Shown here one piece after another: positions 11,740-20,332 of a DNA stretch of 22,025 bases. Positions within the stretch are counted from its first letter, which is position 1. Each line of letters opens with the position of its first letter. The position numbers and the translations under genes are program-made. The notes beneath the pieces were generated by a model. The model had not been told where the DNA came from. It did no database searches and worked only from the letters and a program-made list of their open reading frames with translations. Source of the stretch: a virus; IMG/VR virus record IMGVR_UViG_3300035698_001856, positions 1 through 22,025 of that record; one strand, written 5' to 3'.

Positions 11740-13071
11740 ATGAAAAAGCTGATTATTATTTTCATCCTTTTTTTGACGGGATGTGGTCCGGGTGATCGTG
11801 GGCCTATTGGTCCTATGGGGCCAAAAGGTGATTGGGCAGATGCGTCTGGTGACACAATGCCCGCTGTAGTTTCAAATCCAAGCGGAAAGATAGAAACCGC
11901 ATTCTGCAAAAAGGGGACAATCGTTTGGGCAACTTCTGTCGATGCCACATGGACACAGACGGGGGCTTTATCAGGAGAGGTAAAAACTAATGATGGTTCT
12001 TACGTTGTCCGGGGCGACTTTTCAGGACCGTTTATTTCTTTCCTTGTCCCGAATGGAACGTGCTTTAGTGAGGCCAACAATGCCTATGTTAATAATGTGA
12101 TCTTGAGAGGCATGGAACCTTCATCAGCCACCGCCCACAATAAAAACTACGCCACAAGCCTTGAGTATTTCCTGGGTGAAGATCATTTCTTTGATTCTAA
12201 CTCACCCGGATACAATGATATCCCGGCAGCTTTCCCGCTGGCTAAATCTGAGATTCTGGAATACTTCAACTTTCCGGCAATGGCAAAGGGGTTCAACGAG
12301 CTTTCAGTTGTCGGCGATACTGTAGCAGATGCTTACCTGTTGGCGCTTGAAACATACATCACAGATGCCGGGTCCGGGCCTGACCAATATAACAGGGTGG
12401 TCGAGCTTGCGATTGCTATCTTAGATCAGGATTTAACACTCAGAGCGACCATTAGACAGTTTGTTGAGGATATCAAAGTCAAGGAAGTGACCGACAATAT
12501 CAAGAACGAACGTGTCAACCTAGGTTTTTCTGCTGATGTTGCGCCGCTTTGGGAACTGCCGTTTTATCCGGATTATTACCGTGATTTGATGGTCAGGACT
12601 CCGGTTGAGATGGAAGGCAAAAATACAACTCAGACGTCAAATTCTGGAATCGGCTTGTCTACTTACAGCAGGTTTATATGGCCTATCCGGTTCACGATTC
12701 CAGGTAAAATTGAGGGGTCCAGGTACATGGAGATTGATGTTGATAACGGGGATCTATCTATTTGGACCAAGGGCGCTATTGTGAATGGGTATGAGACTCC
12801 AGGTGTTAAAGTGACAGATATGGAAAGGTTAAATGAGGTGTTGCTTCCGGGCGGAATGTCTGCAAATTATGATCTAGGAGAAAGTCACGGCCTGACAACC
12901 GGTACTGATTATATTCTAGTTCAGGAAAAGGCGACCCCATCTGATGAGTCTTCGCTTGATGCAGGAGACCATGTGCCATTCGGTCAAAACTCTGCGTATA
13001 ACGGTACGTGGCTTCCCGCTAATGTCACAGGCAGGTTTACGACTTCGCTTAAATGGAGGCTTTGGGATTAA
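11740..13071 (+). CDS. Moron-type lipoprotein with a short collagen-like stretch (443 aa)
   Basis: Start at 11740 has GGAGG 6 nt upstream. MKKLIIIFILFLTGC is a clear lipoprotein signal with a lipobox ending at C15; the +2 residue is Gly, so in a Lol-type host it would go to the outer membrane. Residues 18-32 are five Gly-X-Y triplets (GDR GPI GPM GPK GDW). Next come a beta-rich region (about 60-105, SYVVRGDFSGPFISFLVPNG), an ALxxY-like helical segment (about 130-180, LAKSEILEYFNF), and a long C-terminal part. The layout resembles bacterial surface lipoproteins more than virion proteins. With its own promoter it is a likely lysogenic-conversion or superinfection-exclusion gene; receptor blocking is inference. 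There is no catalytic motif. Confidence 0.7.
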   Translation: MKKLIIIFILFLTGCGPGDRGPIGPMGPKGDWADASGDTMPAVVSNPSGKIETAFCKKGTIVWATSVDATWTQTGALSGEVKTNDGSYVVRGDFSGPFISFLVPNGTCFSEANNAYVNNVILRGMEPSSATAHNKNYATSLEYFLGEDHFFDSNSPGYNDIPAAFPLAKSEILEYFNFPAMAKGFNELSVVGDTVADAYLLALETYITDAGSGPDQYNRVVELAIAILDQDLTLRATIRQFVEDIKVKEVTDNIKNERVNLGFSADVAPLWELPFYPDYYRDLMVRTPVEMEGKNTTQTSNSGIGLSTYSRFIWPIRFTIPGKIEGSRYMEIDVDNGDLSIWTKGAIVNGYETPGVKVTDMERLNEVLLPGGMSANYDLGESHGLTTGTDYILVQEKATPSDESSLDAGDHVPFGQNSAYNGTWLPANVTGRFTTSLKWRLWD

Positions 13072-13073
13072 CA

Positions 13074-13250
13074 ATGAATAGAGCCAAAAAAGAAGGGATT
13101 AAAATATTCCCGGAAAGGGAAGTTACTTTTTCTGCCGGTGGAAAGCTGATCAAGAGGAAGGTAACCCCATTTATAAAAGGTGGGGTTCCCTATATCCATG
13201 TCAACGTTAATTTTAGTTTATATCAGGATGGTAGCTTTTCTTCTGATTGA
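13074..13250 (+). CDS. Small basic unknown protein at the convergence point (58 aa)
   Basis: Begins MNRAKKEGIKIFPEREVTFS and looks like a small beta-rich protein (FSAGGKLIKRKVTPFIKGG, YIHVNVNFSLY). GGAGG lies 14 nt before this ATG, which is far; an ATG at 13053 inside the lipoprotein gene is the alternative. The last 28 nt overlap the end of the opposite-strand fibre-assembly gene. Conservation would be needed to be sure it is real. Confidence 0.45.
   Translation: MNRAKKEGIKIFPEREVTFSAGGKLIKRKVTPFIKGGVPYIHVNVNFSLYQDGSFSSD
13163..13187. other. Stem-loop near the meeting point of early and late genes
   Basis: AACCCCA (13163-13169) pairs perfectly with TGGGGTT (13181-13187) over an 11-nt loop. 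It lies inside the 58-residue gene and about 36 nt beyond the end of the leftward structural operon. No T-run follows on either strand, so it is at best a weak, possibly factor-aided, terminator. Confidence 0.3.
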
Positions 13251-13618
13251 CTAAACGGATCAACCGGAATTTTCTGAATCTTATAGCTAGCCATGCAAAG
13301 CCTGAGTTCTTTCCGGTAAGTCTCATTATCGGACTTGTCTTCAGGATATGGCCAATCTGATACTATCCGCTTGTCTGACTTATTAAGCAGGGCTTGGCAG
13401 GTCTGGCGTTGAGATTCAAGAGCCTGTTTTGCCTCTTCCTTTTCTTTTGCTGCAAGTTCTTCGGCGTTGTAAGCGTCTTCAATCTCGTTTCCTTCGGATA
13501 CCCATTCCATCATTGCGGCCCATCGTTCAGGCTTATTTTTCTTGTTGAATTCTATTTTATTTCCGAATTCGTCAATTTGCCATACCCAACCCGGTGATGC
13601 TGATTTTTTATATTTCAT
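13223..13618 (-). CDS. Tail fibre assembly protein-like (131 aa)
   Basis: Begins MKYKKSASPGWVWQIDEFGN. The middle is a charged helix (EELAAKEKEEAKQALESQRQ), and the C-terminus has LLNKSDKRIVSDWPYPEDK followed by TYRKELRLCM, which fits the tail fibre assembly family pattern (LL..SDW...D ... YR..LR). Such chaperones help the fibre next to them fold or trimerise. It lies 2 nt after the fibre gene and has a weak ribosome site, consistent with coupled translation. It is the last gene of the leftward late operon. Confidence 0.65.
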   Translation of the reverse strand: MKYKKSASPGWVWQIDEFGNKIEFNKKNKPERWAAMMEWVSEGNEIEDAYNAEELAAKEKEEAKQALESQRQTCQALLNKSDKRIVSDWPYPEDKSDNETYRKELRLCMASYKIQKIPVDPFSQSEEKLPS

Positions 13619-13620
13619 TT

Positions 13621-15057
13621 TTATTTGTGAAATGTTGGTTTTTTATCTAGTCCCGTTTGACCTGAAACTTGTATTATATCAATAGTTCCAGTAGCAGGAA
13701 CAGATTGAAACGTGTTTGTTCCGGCAAAAGTAGATACAAGTGTGCCAATATTTGTGCCACCATTTAGAAAACGTGAACTTAAAGCAACATCTAGCGATGT
13801 TAAATCTATTCCGGATATAGTTCCAACAAATGCACCAGTTGCGCTGGACAGCGTGCCTCTAGATGCAAAATACATTCCCCATGAACCTAAACCTGTCCAA
13901 TCATTTATTTGTTTTACAAAAATAACCGAGTAGTTTGTCGTCCAATTCGTCCCAGTAACCGTAAAATCTCCATCGTCCTCTGAATAACTTTTCTCGTCCT
14001 GAATCTGTGTATAAGTCGAGTCGTCAAAATTCCCAGCAGCATTATTATAAGCTACCCCAGGTTTAGCCTTATAATTACCCAAACCTGTTGGGCTTACCGC
14101 CTTTATTATAAAGGTTTCAGTTCCAAGTGGGAATAGGTCGAGATCAGCACCAGCTGCATCCTTACATGTCAAAACTGTTTCACTGGTAACTGCTTTTACA
14201 TATCCTTTTGTATTGTCAACGGTTTGATATATCTCATAATCAGCCTTTACTCCATCAGTCTCGAATGTCAGCCCGGTAGCAGAAAGAGAGTTCGCAACGT
14301 CAGCATCTGCTGTACCTGTTAGTTGTGCCGTGAGTTTATGCAAACCATCTTCATCAGTCCACATGTCATACCAATGACTCGCTTTTTCAGAACCGAAAAG
14401 TAAATCTGTTGGCATGGTAAAAGTTAAATCAACGTCTGATACCTGTTTGACCCGGTTATTCGAATCAATCAGGTTTATCACATCGGCGTCAATATCTACG
14501 GTATCATTACCGGTTACATCGACAATTAGGTTCTTGCTGGAAAAATTAACAACTTTCTGCACAGAATTCTTTCCTCTTTCAATCTCCCAATCCGCATCAA
14601 TACCGGTAGCACCTTGCTTATTGGCAATAATGAAGTCACCAACATAAAGCGTATAACCGCCTGAAACCGTGGCAAGGTCAAACTCTTCAGCGACCCGGTA
14701 CTTATCGCCCTGGCTCCCTGACGCAGGATAGTTGCTGCTGTTTGTTGTGCTGCTAAAATCACCTTGCCATATCACATCACCGTCCCGGCCCGTCAGGTTA
14801 TCCTGCGTTCCGTTTGTGATTATGTTATCGTCGGCGTCTGTGATGACAATCTTGTATAATCCGGAAATATAGATTGCAGGCCAAACTCCTGTTGATACTG
14901 CTAATACTGGATTCGCGTGTGGCACCGACTCTGCTGAATCGCTGTATGATGTTTTTCTTGTGGTGGTTCCAACTTCATAAAAATTGATCTTAGCCCCTTC
15001 ACTCGGCTTTATATTGAGTCCGTAAGCTGCTGTTATTGGAAGATAAAAGATTGACAT
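13621..15057 (-). CDS. Tail fibre / receptor-binding protein (478 aa)
   Basis: Start at 15057 has GAGGTATAA directly upstream. The N-terminal 65 residues (GAKINFYEVGTTTRKTSYSD, then HANPVLAVSTGVWPAIYISG and YKIVITDADDNII) form a known virion-attachment module of podovirus fibres and spikes. The rest is a Ser/Thr/Asp/Gly-rich beta-structured shaft and tip with no repeats long enough to name and no visible enzyme motif. It presumably binds the host receptor. Its place after the ejection genes and before the assembly gene matches the position of gene 9 in P22-like genomes, but it is not a P22 tailspike. Confidence 0.8.
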   Translation of the reverse strand: MSIFYLPITAAYGLNIKPSEGAKINFYEVGTTTRKTSYSDSAESVPHANPVLAVSTGVWPAIYISGLYKIVITDADDNIITNGTQDNLTGRDGDVIWQGDFSSTTNSSNYPASGSQGDKYRVAEEFDLATVSGGYTLYVGDFIIANKQGATGIDADWEIERGKNSVQKVVNFSSKNLIVDVTGNDTVDIDADVINLIDSNNRVKQVSDVDLTFTMPTDLLFGSEKASHWYDMWTDEDGLHKLTAQLTGTADADVANSLSATGLTFETDGVKADYEIYQTVDNTKGYVKAVTSETVLTCKDAAGADLDLFPLGTETFIIKAVSPTGLGNYKAKPGVAYNNAAGNFDDSTYTQIQDEKSYSEDDGDFTVTGTNWTTNYSVIFVKQINDWTGLGSWGMYFASRGTLSSATGAFVGTISGIDLTSLDVALSSRFLNGGTNIGTLVSTFAGTNTFQSVPATGTIDIIQVSGQTGLDKKPTFHK

Positions 15058-17685
15058 TTATACCTCGTTATTTAACATTTCTAACGTTTTCCGCTGTTGC
15101 GCGGGTGATTCTTTCTTGTTGTATTGCCTGATCGTCCTGAGTACATTGTTCAGTGTTTTGATATACTTCGCCTCTCCACCTGTCCCTTTTCCGATTTTAA
15201 TCAACAGGTTTCTAACCGCTTTCGACTCATAAGCCCTTGCTGCGGCTCCGATACCACCGGCTATTGCCGCTCCTTTTGGTCCACCAGCGACTGACGCAAG
15301 TCCGAAGGCTGCAATCATTGGAACGTTTTGAACTCCAGTTGGTGGTGCCACACCTGCAATCTCTGAGCGTTTCGTCAATTTCAGCGTTTTCACAAGACCA
15401 TCGAGAACCTGCTTATCCTTCCCGTGAAAGAAAACACCGGTTGATTTCTCCAACTTTTTTAATGCTGTGCTGAATTTTGCGGTTGACAAGTCATCGATTC
15501 CACCGGCTTTTTCAAGTGCTTCCTGCCATATGGCCACCCTTGCCCTTGATTTGCCCTCTGGTGTCAATCCCTTATACAACCTGCCTATCTCACTAGGCTT
15601 CCTGCTGAACAGCAATCGTCTGACCTCTTCGGGTGTCTGATCGCCTTTCTTAAGGACTCCTTTAAGCGCCGATACATCAAGCTCTTTCATCATGCCTGCA
15701 AGCCGTTTATTTGCTACACTCCATTTGTTGAAATCTCTTGGCTCACCTGTGGCCTTGATAAAGCCTCCCATGTCTTCCCTGAGAGCGCCGTATATTTTTC
15801 GAATCGATTTCTGAGCCTGATCCTTGACCGTTGCCAGATCAACAGATTTCAATTTTTCGCCTAAAATCTTCCGTAGATCCTCAACCTGAGAGAGTGACTT
15901 TCCTTCGAAAGACTGCCCGGCATCTTCCATGGCTACGATAAGTGGTTCAACGTCTTTCGACCCCAATTCTTTCAGTCTTGTCACCTCTTTATCTATTGCT
16001 GCTGTGGTTTTGTTTATTGGGACTGTGTTTCCATCCCAACCACTCACAATATGTTGTTTTAGATTTACCTTATCACCTGCCCGTTTCGTCGGCACTTTAA
16101 AATGGATTTCATCACCAAACGCATCGTCAAGAGTTAATTTATTTACTGGGATTTCTAACTTTACAACCTCTTCACCAAAACCAACAGCTTGCCCGGTATC
16201 CGAAGATGAAAAGAATATTCCGTCCTCTTTCCCAATAAAGTCACCTGATTCTCTTATTTTGTCAGCGGCCTCTTTTGATGTTCTGTGGTATGCGACAATT
16301 TTCCCATCCGGGGTGACTTGTGCGCCATTTGATATTGCTTCGTCTGCAAAATCCCTAGCCGATTCTCCTTTTATATTTAAATCGTCAACACTTGCGGCGA
16401 ATTTACTTCCAGAATCAGTTTCTTTCGACAACCGATCAATTACATCACCCTTTAATTTAGTGTATTTAGTCAGGTCAGCCCCACGTTTTTTAACCAGGTC
16501 TTTCATTACATCATCAGAAGCCTGGGCCGCTTCATCCGCTCCGTACTCTTCCATGACGTTTCTAATAGCCTGCACCCTGTCCACTTGCTGCTTGGCTCTG
16601 ACCGGTCCTGTGCCGACATATGGAATTCTTTCAGTGGTAGCCTGTCCAATTTTCCCGGTAAATGTCTTTGGAGGAAATACGTCAGAAGTCATAGGAGAGA
16701 CGCCCATCTTTTCCGCTGTCTCGACTGTTTTCTCTGCAGCCGTGGGGAATACGCCCATCTTTTCAGCCGCTGCTCTGAACGCTTTCGGTGCCTTCGCTCC
16801 GGCCATTGCACCCTTAATACCTGCGATGGCTTTACCAAATACAGCGACACCACCTTCAAACAATGCAGCAAGTGGTATTTCCTCTTCATCGAAAGTGCCT
16901 CCTGTGCCTTCCTGAGTGGCTTCAATACCCAACTGAGTCAGTGCGGCTCCTCCCATTCTACCGGCTACTGTCGGACGCCGTGAACCTGCTGCGTAAGCTA
17001 AAAGTGTTGCGCCTGACCGTAGCAAGTCCTCTTCTACTCTGAAGCCGGGTTTGATTGCGTACTGATTCCCATCCATTCCGGATGTAAAAACTACGTTACC
17101 TTTTGAATCACTCTCAACCTGAACATCCGGATTTTGGTTTTTTATTACTTGAGCGATTTCAGCCGGACCCGCTGCCATGGTCCCAATAAGGTTTTTTGCC
17201 GTCTTAATGCTCAAACTATTCATTTCAGGCATTCGTACCCATGAAGGAAGCTTTTCAGTCTCAGCTACTATTTTACCCTCTCCAGATATGGCCTGCCGTG
17301 CCTGTTCTAAAATGGGAACGTCTTCAGATTCAGCGGAAACAATACGGCCATCCTGAAAGTCATTTATCAGATTTTTCATACCTTCATCAGACATTTGACC
17401 ATCCCAGAAACGGGTCAATACTTCGTCTGGTACAATCTGTGGCGTCACCTCCATTTCGTGCGCTGGTTGTGGCTGTGCGATCTGCTCTAGTGGAGCCTGT
17501 TGTGCCGCCGCAGTCTGCTGACCTCCTTGAATGTAACCTTTCGCCAAATTCGCCCATGGACCCTGCGAACCTTCGGGTGCCTGGATAACTCCGGATATAA
17601 CGTCGGCTTCATAATTAGATCGGCCCTGATTAGACATGGACCCTGCAATATAATTTTGGTATAGCTGATTTTGCCAAGGTTCCAT
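15058..17685 (-). CDS. Large DNA-ejection protein (gp16-like position) with an ADP-ribosyltransferase-like segment (875 aa)
   Basis: Begins MEPWQNQLYQNYIAGSMSNQ; Gln/Pro/Ala-rich to about residue 80. Residues 145-260 carry a block known to me from podophage injection proteins (KLPSWVRMPEMNSLSIKTAK and NQYAIKPGFRVEEDLLRS), with Ala/Gly-rich, membrane-seeking stretches (225-300, 785-820). Residues 464-530 (VAYHRTSKEAADKIRESGDF, GIFFSSSDTGQAVGFGEE, VNKLTLDDAFGDEIHF) look like the ADP-ribosyltransferase-like domains of polyvalent phage proteins. The remainder is mostly helical. It lies third of three ejection genes, as gp16 does in P22, and should pass into the cell with the DNA. AEKMGV is repeated at 307 and 324. 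The start overlaps the previous stop by one base. Confidence 0.8.
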   Translation of the reverse strand: MEPWQNQLYQNYIAGSMSNQGRSNYEADVISGVIQAPEGSQGPWANLAKGYIQGGQQTAAAQQAPLEQIAQPQPAHEMEVTPQIVPDEVLTRFWDGQMSDEGMKNLINDFQDGRIVSAESEDVPILEQARQAISGEGKIVAETEKLPSWVRMPEMNSLSIKTAKNLIGTMAAGPAEIAQVIKNQNPDVQVESDSKGNVVFTSGMDGNQYAIKPGFRVEEDLLRSGATLLAYAAGSRRPTVAGRMGGAALTQLGIEATQEGTGGTFDEEEIPLAALFEGGVAVFGKAIAGIKGAMAGAKAPKAFRAAAEKMGVFPTAAEKTVETAEKMGVSPMTSDVFPPKTFTGKIGQATTERIPYVGTGPVRAKQQVDRVQAIRNVMEEYGADEAAQASDDVMKDLVKKRGADLTKYTKLKGDVIDRLSKETDSGSKFAASVDDLNIKGESARDFADEAISNGAQVTPDGKIVAYHRTSKEAADKIRESGDFIGKEDGIFFSSSDTGQAVGFGEEVVKLEIPVNKLTLDDAFGDEIHFKVPTKRAGDKVNLKQHIVSGWDGNTVPINKTTAAIDKEVTRLKELGSKDVEPLIVAMEDAGQSFEGKSLSQVEDLRKILGEKLKSVDLATVKDQAQKSIRKIYGALREDMGGFIKATGEPRDFNKWSVANKRLAGMMKELDVSALKGVLKKGDQTPEEVRRLLFSRKPSEIGRLYKGLTPEGKSRARVAIWQEALEKAGGIDDLSTAKFSTALKKLEKSTGVFFHGKDKQVLDGLVKTLKLTKRSEIAGVAPPTGVQNVPMIAAFGLASVAGGPKGAAIAGGIGAAARAYESKAVRNLLIKIGKGTGGEAKYIKTLNNVLRTIRQYNKKESPAQQRKTLEMLNNEV

Positions 17686-18878
17686 TATTTATACCTTTCC
17701 ATTGCTTCGGGTGGCATTTGAGGCGCTTGTGGTGGTTGTATTCCTTGTAGGCTCACTTCCTGAACGCTTGCATCTCCAAACCCGAATTGACTGGCGCTTG
17801 GATATGCGTTAGCCTTTTTGATTATTCCGGCGTACAGCTTATCAAGCCTTTTCAGGTTATACAGAATTTGAGCGTCGCTCTGTTTCATGTCCAGATTACC
17901 CATTACAGACTCAAGCTGTTTCATTTCGCGCTCTGATATTGCGCCCAATGCGCCTCCTGTTTTTGATGCGTCTCTCATGGCCTGCAACCGATCAAAACCG
18001 ATATTGGCACCAATGGTTGTTTGCAACGCTCTAGCATCTAACGCAGCCGTTCCGGAAATGTCTTTTAGCAAATCCCCGGACACACCTGTAGCTGGGTTGT
18101 ACCAGTCTTGATTCTGGACAAGTGCCGAAAGCCTTCCGATATCTTCTTTAACCAAGTTGGCGGTCGCACCGGTGTTTTTAGCTTTCGTCAAATCTTTCTT
18201 CTTGTCTTCTGCTGTTTTCTTTGCAATTGGTCCGCCGCCGATTTCAACATAGTGCGGTTTCCCGTTCCTCTTCGTAAGTGCATATCCAGGGGGAATTGTC
18301 CCGGTCTGGAAATCACCTGCACCACCAACATTAACTTCGATATTCTGACCTTTTCCACCCGTTCTGACCATCTGACCTTTAGGTGATATCTGAAACGGTT
18401 CGTTGACAGGCACACCGAAAGATTGCTTTTCCTGTTCTGTGGCTGGTCGGTATTGCTCGGCTGCTTTCGGCTCTTTGATGTATCCCCTTTGTACGCCCAA
18501 TTGGTAACGTTGTTCTATCGCTTCATCGGCCTCGGTTATCTTTGCGCCCATCATTTCAGACTCTTCCATGCTCCCGGCGTTTTGTTGACCCTGAACACCT
18601 GACTGATACATTGCCAAGAGTCTTTCGGTTGCTTCAGACGATATTCCCCTCGCTTTTAAATCTTCAACCCTCGCTTGGATTCGCTGTATTTTTTGGTCTA
18701 CCGGCAGATTACGAATAGAGGCCGCAAGTTGAGAGGATTCCTTTGTGAATCGTTCGGCGTCTTCAATGTCACGGTCTTCGCCCTCTTTCTGAATGCCTCT
18801 AATATCCCTGTATGTTCCAAGGCTCTGTCGTAATATTTGCCCCAAATCAGGTTGTTGCACTGCTTGCATTGGTATCAT
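17685..18878 (-). CDS. DNA-ejection protein (gp20-like position, 397 aa)
   Basis: Start at 18878 has AGGGGAAAAT upstream. Begins MIPMQAVQQPDLGQILRQSL. Residues 1-125 are helical and rich in Gln/Glu; 150-225 form a small Gly/Pro-containing region (PPGYALTKRNGKPHYVEIGG); 240-365 are helical with GALGAISEREMKQLESVMG; the tail is Pro/Gln-rich. The middle block resembles injection proteins of many podophages. It lies between the p7-like and p16-like ejection genes, the slot of gp20 in P22. Such proteins are loaded into the head and released through the tail to build a channel across the envelope. Confidence 0.75.
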   Translation of the reverse strand: MIPMQAVQQPDLGQILRQSLGTYRDIRGIQKEGEDRDIEDAERFTKESSQLAASIRNLPVDQKIQRIQARVEDLKARGISSEATERLLAMYQSGVQGQQNAGSMEESEMMGAKITEADEAIEQRYQLGVQRGYIKEPKAAEQYRPATEQEKQSFGVPVNEPFQISPKGQMVRTGGKGQNIEVNVGGAGDFQTGTIPPGYALTKRNGKPHYVEIGGGPIAKKTAEDKKKDLTKAKNTGATANLVKEDIGRLSALVQNQDWYNPATGVSGDLLKDISGTAALDARALQTTIGANIGFDRLQAMRDASKTGGALGAISEREMKQLESVMGNLDMKQSDAQILYNLKRLDKLYAGIIKKANAYPSASQFGFGDASVQEVSLQGIQPPQAPQMPPEAMERYK

Positions 18879-18890
18879 ATTTTCCCCTTA

Positions 18891-19826
18891 TCACGCGCCA
18901 AACGCATTTTTTAATTTTGCCCATTTCTTTCTTTCCGCCTCTTCCTTGGCGTATTTTGCGTCGAACCCTTCACCGGCTCTAAGATCCTGCTCAAACCTCA
19001 ATCTATCGCGTTCGTCTGTTGTTGCTTTTTCTTCTGCTCCATACCGATCCAGGACGCTGCCGCCGCCATATCTTCCCGAAGGTCCGCCGTTTGCTCCTGG
19101 TTGTCTATTAGCCATACTGTATTGTGGACCTCCACCAATAGCGGCACCGGGTCCGCCGCTTGCTCCCTGTGGCAACGGACGACCATCAGAAACAGGACCA
19201 CCACTAACAGGTCCGCTTGCTGTCCGTCCACCATCAAGTACACCAGCGTCCTTTCCAACCATTGCTTGACCTGCTGAAAGTCCTCTACCAGAAAGAGAAT
19301 CCAGACGTGAATATTGATTTTCAAGGTCTTGCGCCGCAAATCCTGCACCCTGTTCCACAAGGGCGGTTCTGACATTCCCACCACCCAATCCACCGATTGC
19401 AGAACTACCACGTAACAGGCTTTTTTGAGCACGTTCCCGGATAAATTTCTGGCCGGTGCTTTCCTGAATAGCACCTTGTGCTGCTGCTTGTTCCTCTGGT
19501 GTACCCATACCAAGTAAGGCTTGCATCTGTTGTGTTGCTGCCTGTCCTGCCTGTCCGTATCCACCAAGCTGTTGCCCTGAATAATCACGAATTGATTGAT
19601 TAATACCGCCGCCGCCGTATTGGTCTCTATATTTCTGCTCGCCTAATCTAGTGTCCTCCTCTCTAAGCATCGTGTTGATGTCAAACTGACGCCTATTCGA
19701 CGCCGACTGTTCTTTATTTTGCCTTGCGTTCTTACTGTTTGCATCGCTTTGTGCTCTCCTACTCTGTTCTGCACTCATATAACTAAGGGCGCCCGCCCCA
19801 ATAGTTGCCGCTGCTGCGTATGTCAT
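18891..19826 (-). CDS. DNA-ejection protein (gp7-like position, 311 aa)
   Basis: Start at 19826 (MTYAAAATIGAGALSYMSAE) has AGGGGAATT upstream; the frame extends left through the previous gene. An Ala-rich hydrophobic N-terminus (3-17) is followed by a charged Gln/Arg helix and the core QKFIRERAQKSLLRGSSAIG with GGLGGGNVRTALVEQGAGF (about 126-165), a pattern known in podophage DNA-transfer proteins (P22 gp7 / PRD1 p32-like annotations). Residues about 196-257 are low-complexity Gly/Pro/Ser; the C-terminus is a charged helix. Probably the smallest ejection protein, released first. Confidence 0.75.
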   Translation of the reverse strand: MTYAAAATIGAGALSYMSAEQSRRAQSDANSKNARQNKEQSASNRRQFDINTMLREEDTRLGEQKYRDQYGGGGINQSIRDYSGQQLGGYGQAGQAATQQMQALLGMGTPEEQAAAQGAIQESTGQKFIRERAQKSLLRGSSAIGGLGGGNVRTALVEQGAGFAAQDLENQYSRLDSLSGRGLSAGQAMVGKDAGVLDGGRTASGPVSGGPVSDGRPLPQGASGGPGAAIGGGPQYSMANRQPGANGGPSGRYGGGSVLDRYGAEEKATTDERDRLRFEQDLRAGEGFDAKYAKEEAERKKWAKLKNAFGA

Positions 19827-20332
19827 AATTCCCCTAATTGCTGTATTTTTTGGTCTATCAATTCCCTTTCTTCTTCTGCAGTGCAAACCATCATTGGCTC
19901 GAGTTTTTCAACAGTTTTTTCAATGTTTATTGAATCTCCGTCCATTACCAGATCAGAATCGTTAATGCGGTGTACCGTACTCCAAGTCATATCTTCCTTG
20001 ATATAGAGAACCTTCTTTACATCATCACCAGAAACAAACATGTCAGGGGCTTTTATCTCTCTTATTTCGCCATCTATCATCACATTAGCAACACCTGTAT
20101 GGATGATATTAAAATGTGTTGTTTTGTGCGTTTTCCCAATAACCCACGCGCCAGCAGGCATAAAGATTGTCCTCATGTAAATACCGGGTGTGAACTCATG
20201 AGTAAGAGGTAGGTCAACCTGTTCCTCTTTTAGTAGCATCTCCTGAAACTCTAATAGCCTAACCAGGTAGTCTGCCCTATTCAACCCAATCTGGTTTTTG
20301 CTTGAGTTCAATTCCATTTCCTCTGAAGACAT
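19823..20332 (-). CDS. Cupin-fold protein within the structural operon
   Basis: A single-domain beta-barrel (cupin) pattern: FTPGIYMRTIFMPAGAWVIG, then GKTHKTTHFNIIHTG with two His, KAPDMFVSGDDVKK, and WSTVHR with a third His. The three His are the probable metal ligands; the usual Glu is absent. Similar proteins occur among structural genes of several phages with unknown function. The start is uncertain: 20332 (MSSEE) has no clear ribosome site; ATG at 20317 is 2 nt from AGAGG; TTG at 20311 has AGAGG at 8-nt spacing. In any case it overlaps the preceding gene by about 35-56 nt in another frame. Its stop overlaps the next gene's ATG (ATGA). Confidence 0.75.
   Translation of the reverse strand: MSSEEMELNSSKNQIGLNRADYLVRLLEFQEMLLKEEQVDLPLTHEFTPGIYMRTIFMPAGAWVIGKTHKTTHFNIIHTGVANVMIDGEIREIKAPDMFVSGDDVKKVLYIKEDMTWSTVHRINDSDLVMDGDSINIEKTVEKLEPMMVCTAEEERELIDQKIQQLGEL

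Noticed and set aside
15929-16915. Open frame of 328 codons on the plus strand
   Set aside because: It lies wholly antisense to the 875-residue ejection gene, has no ribosome site, and its Ser/Pro/Phe-rich product is what reverse reading of an Ala/Gly/Glu-rich gene gives.
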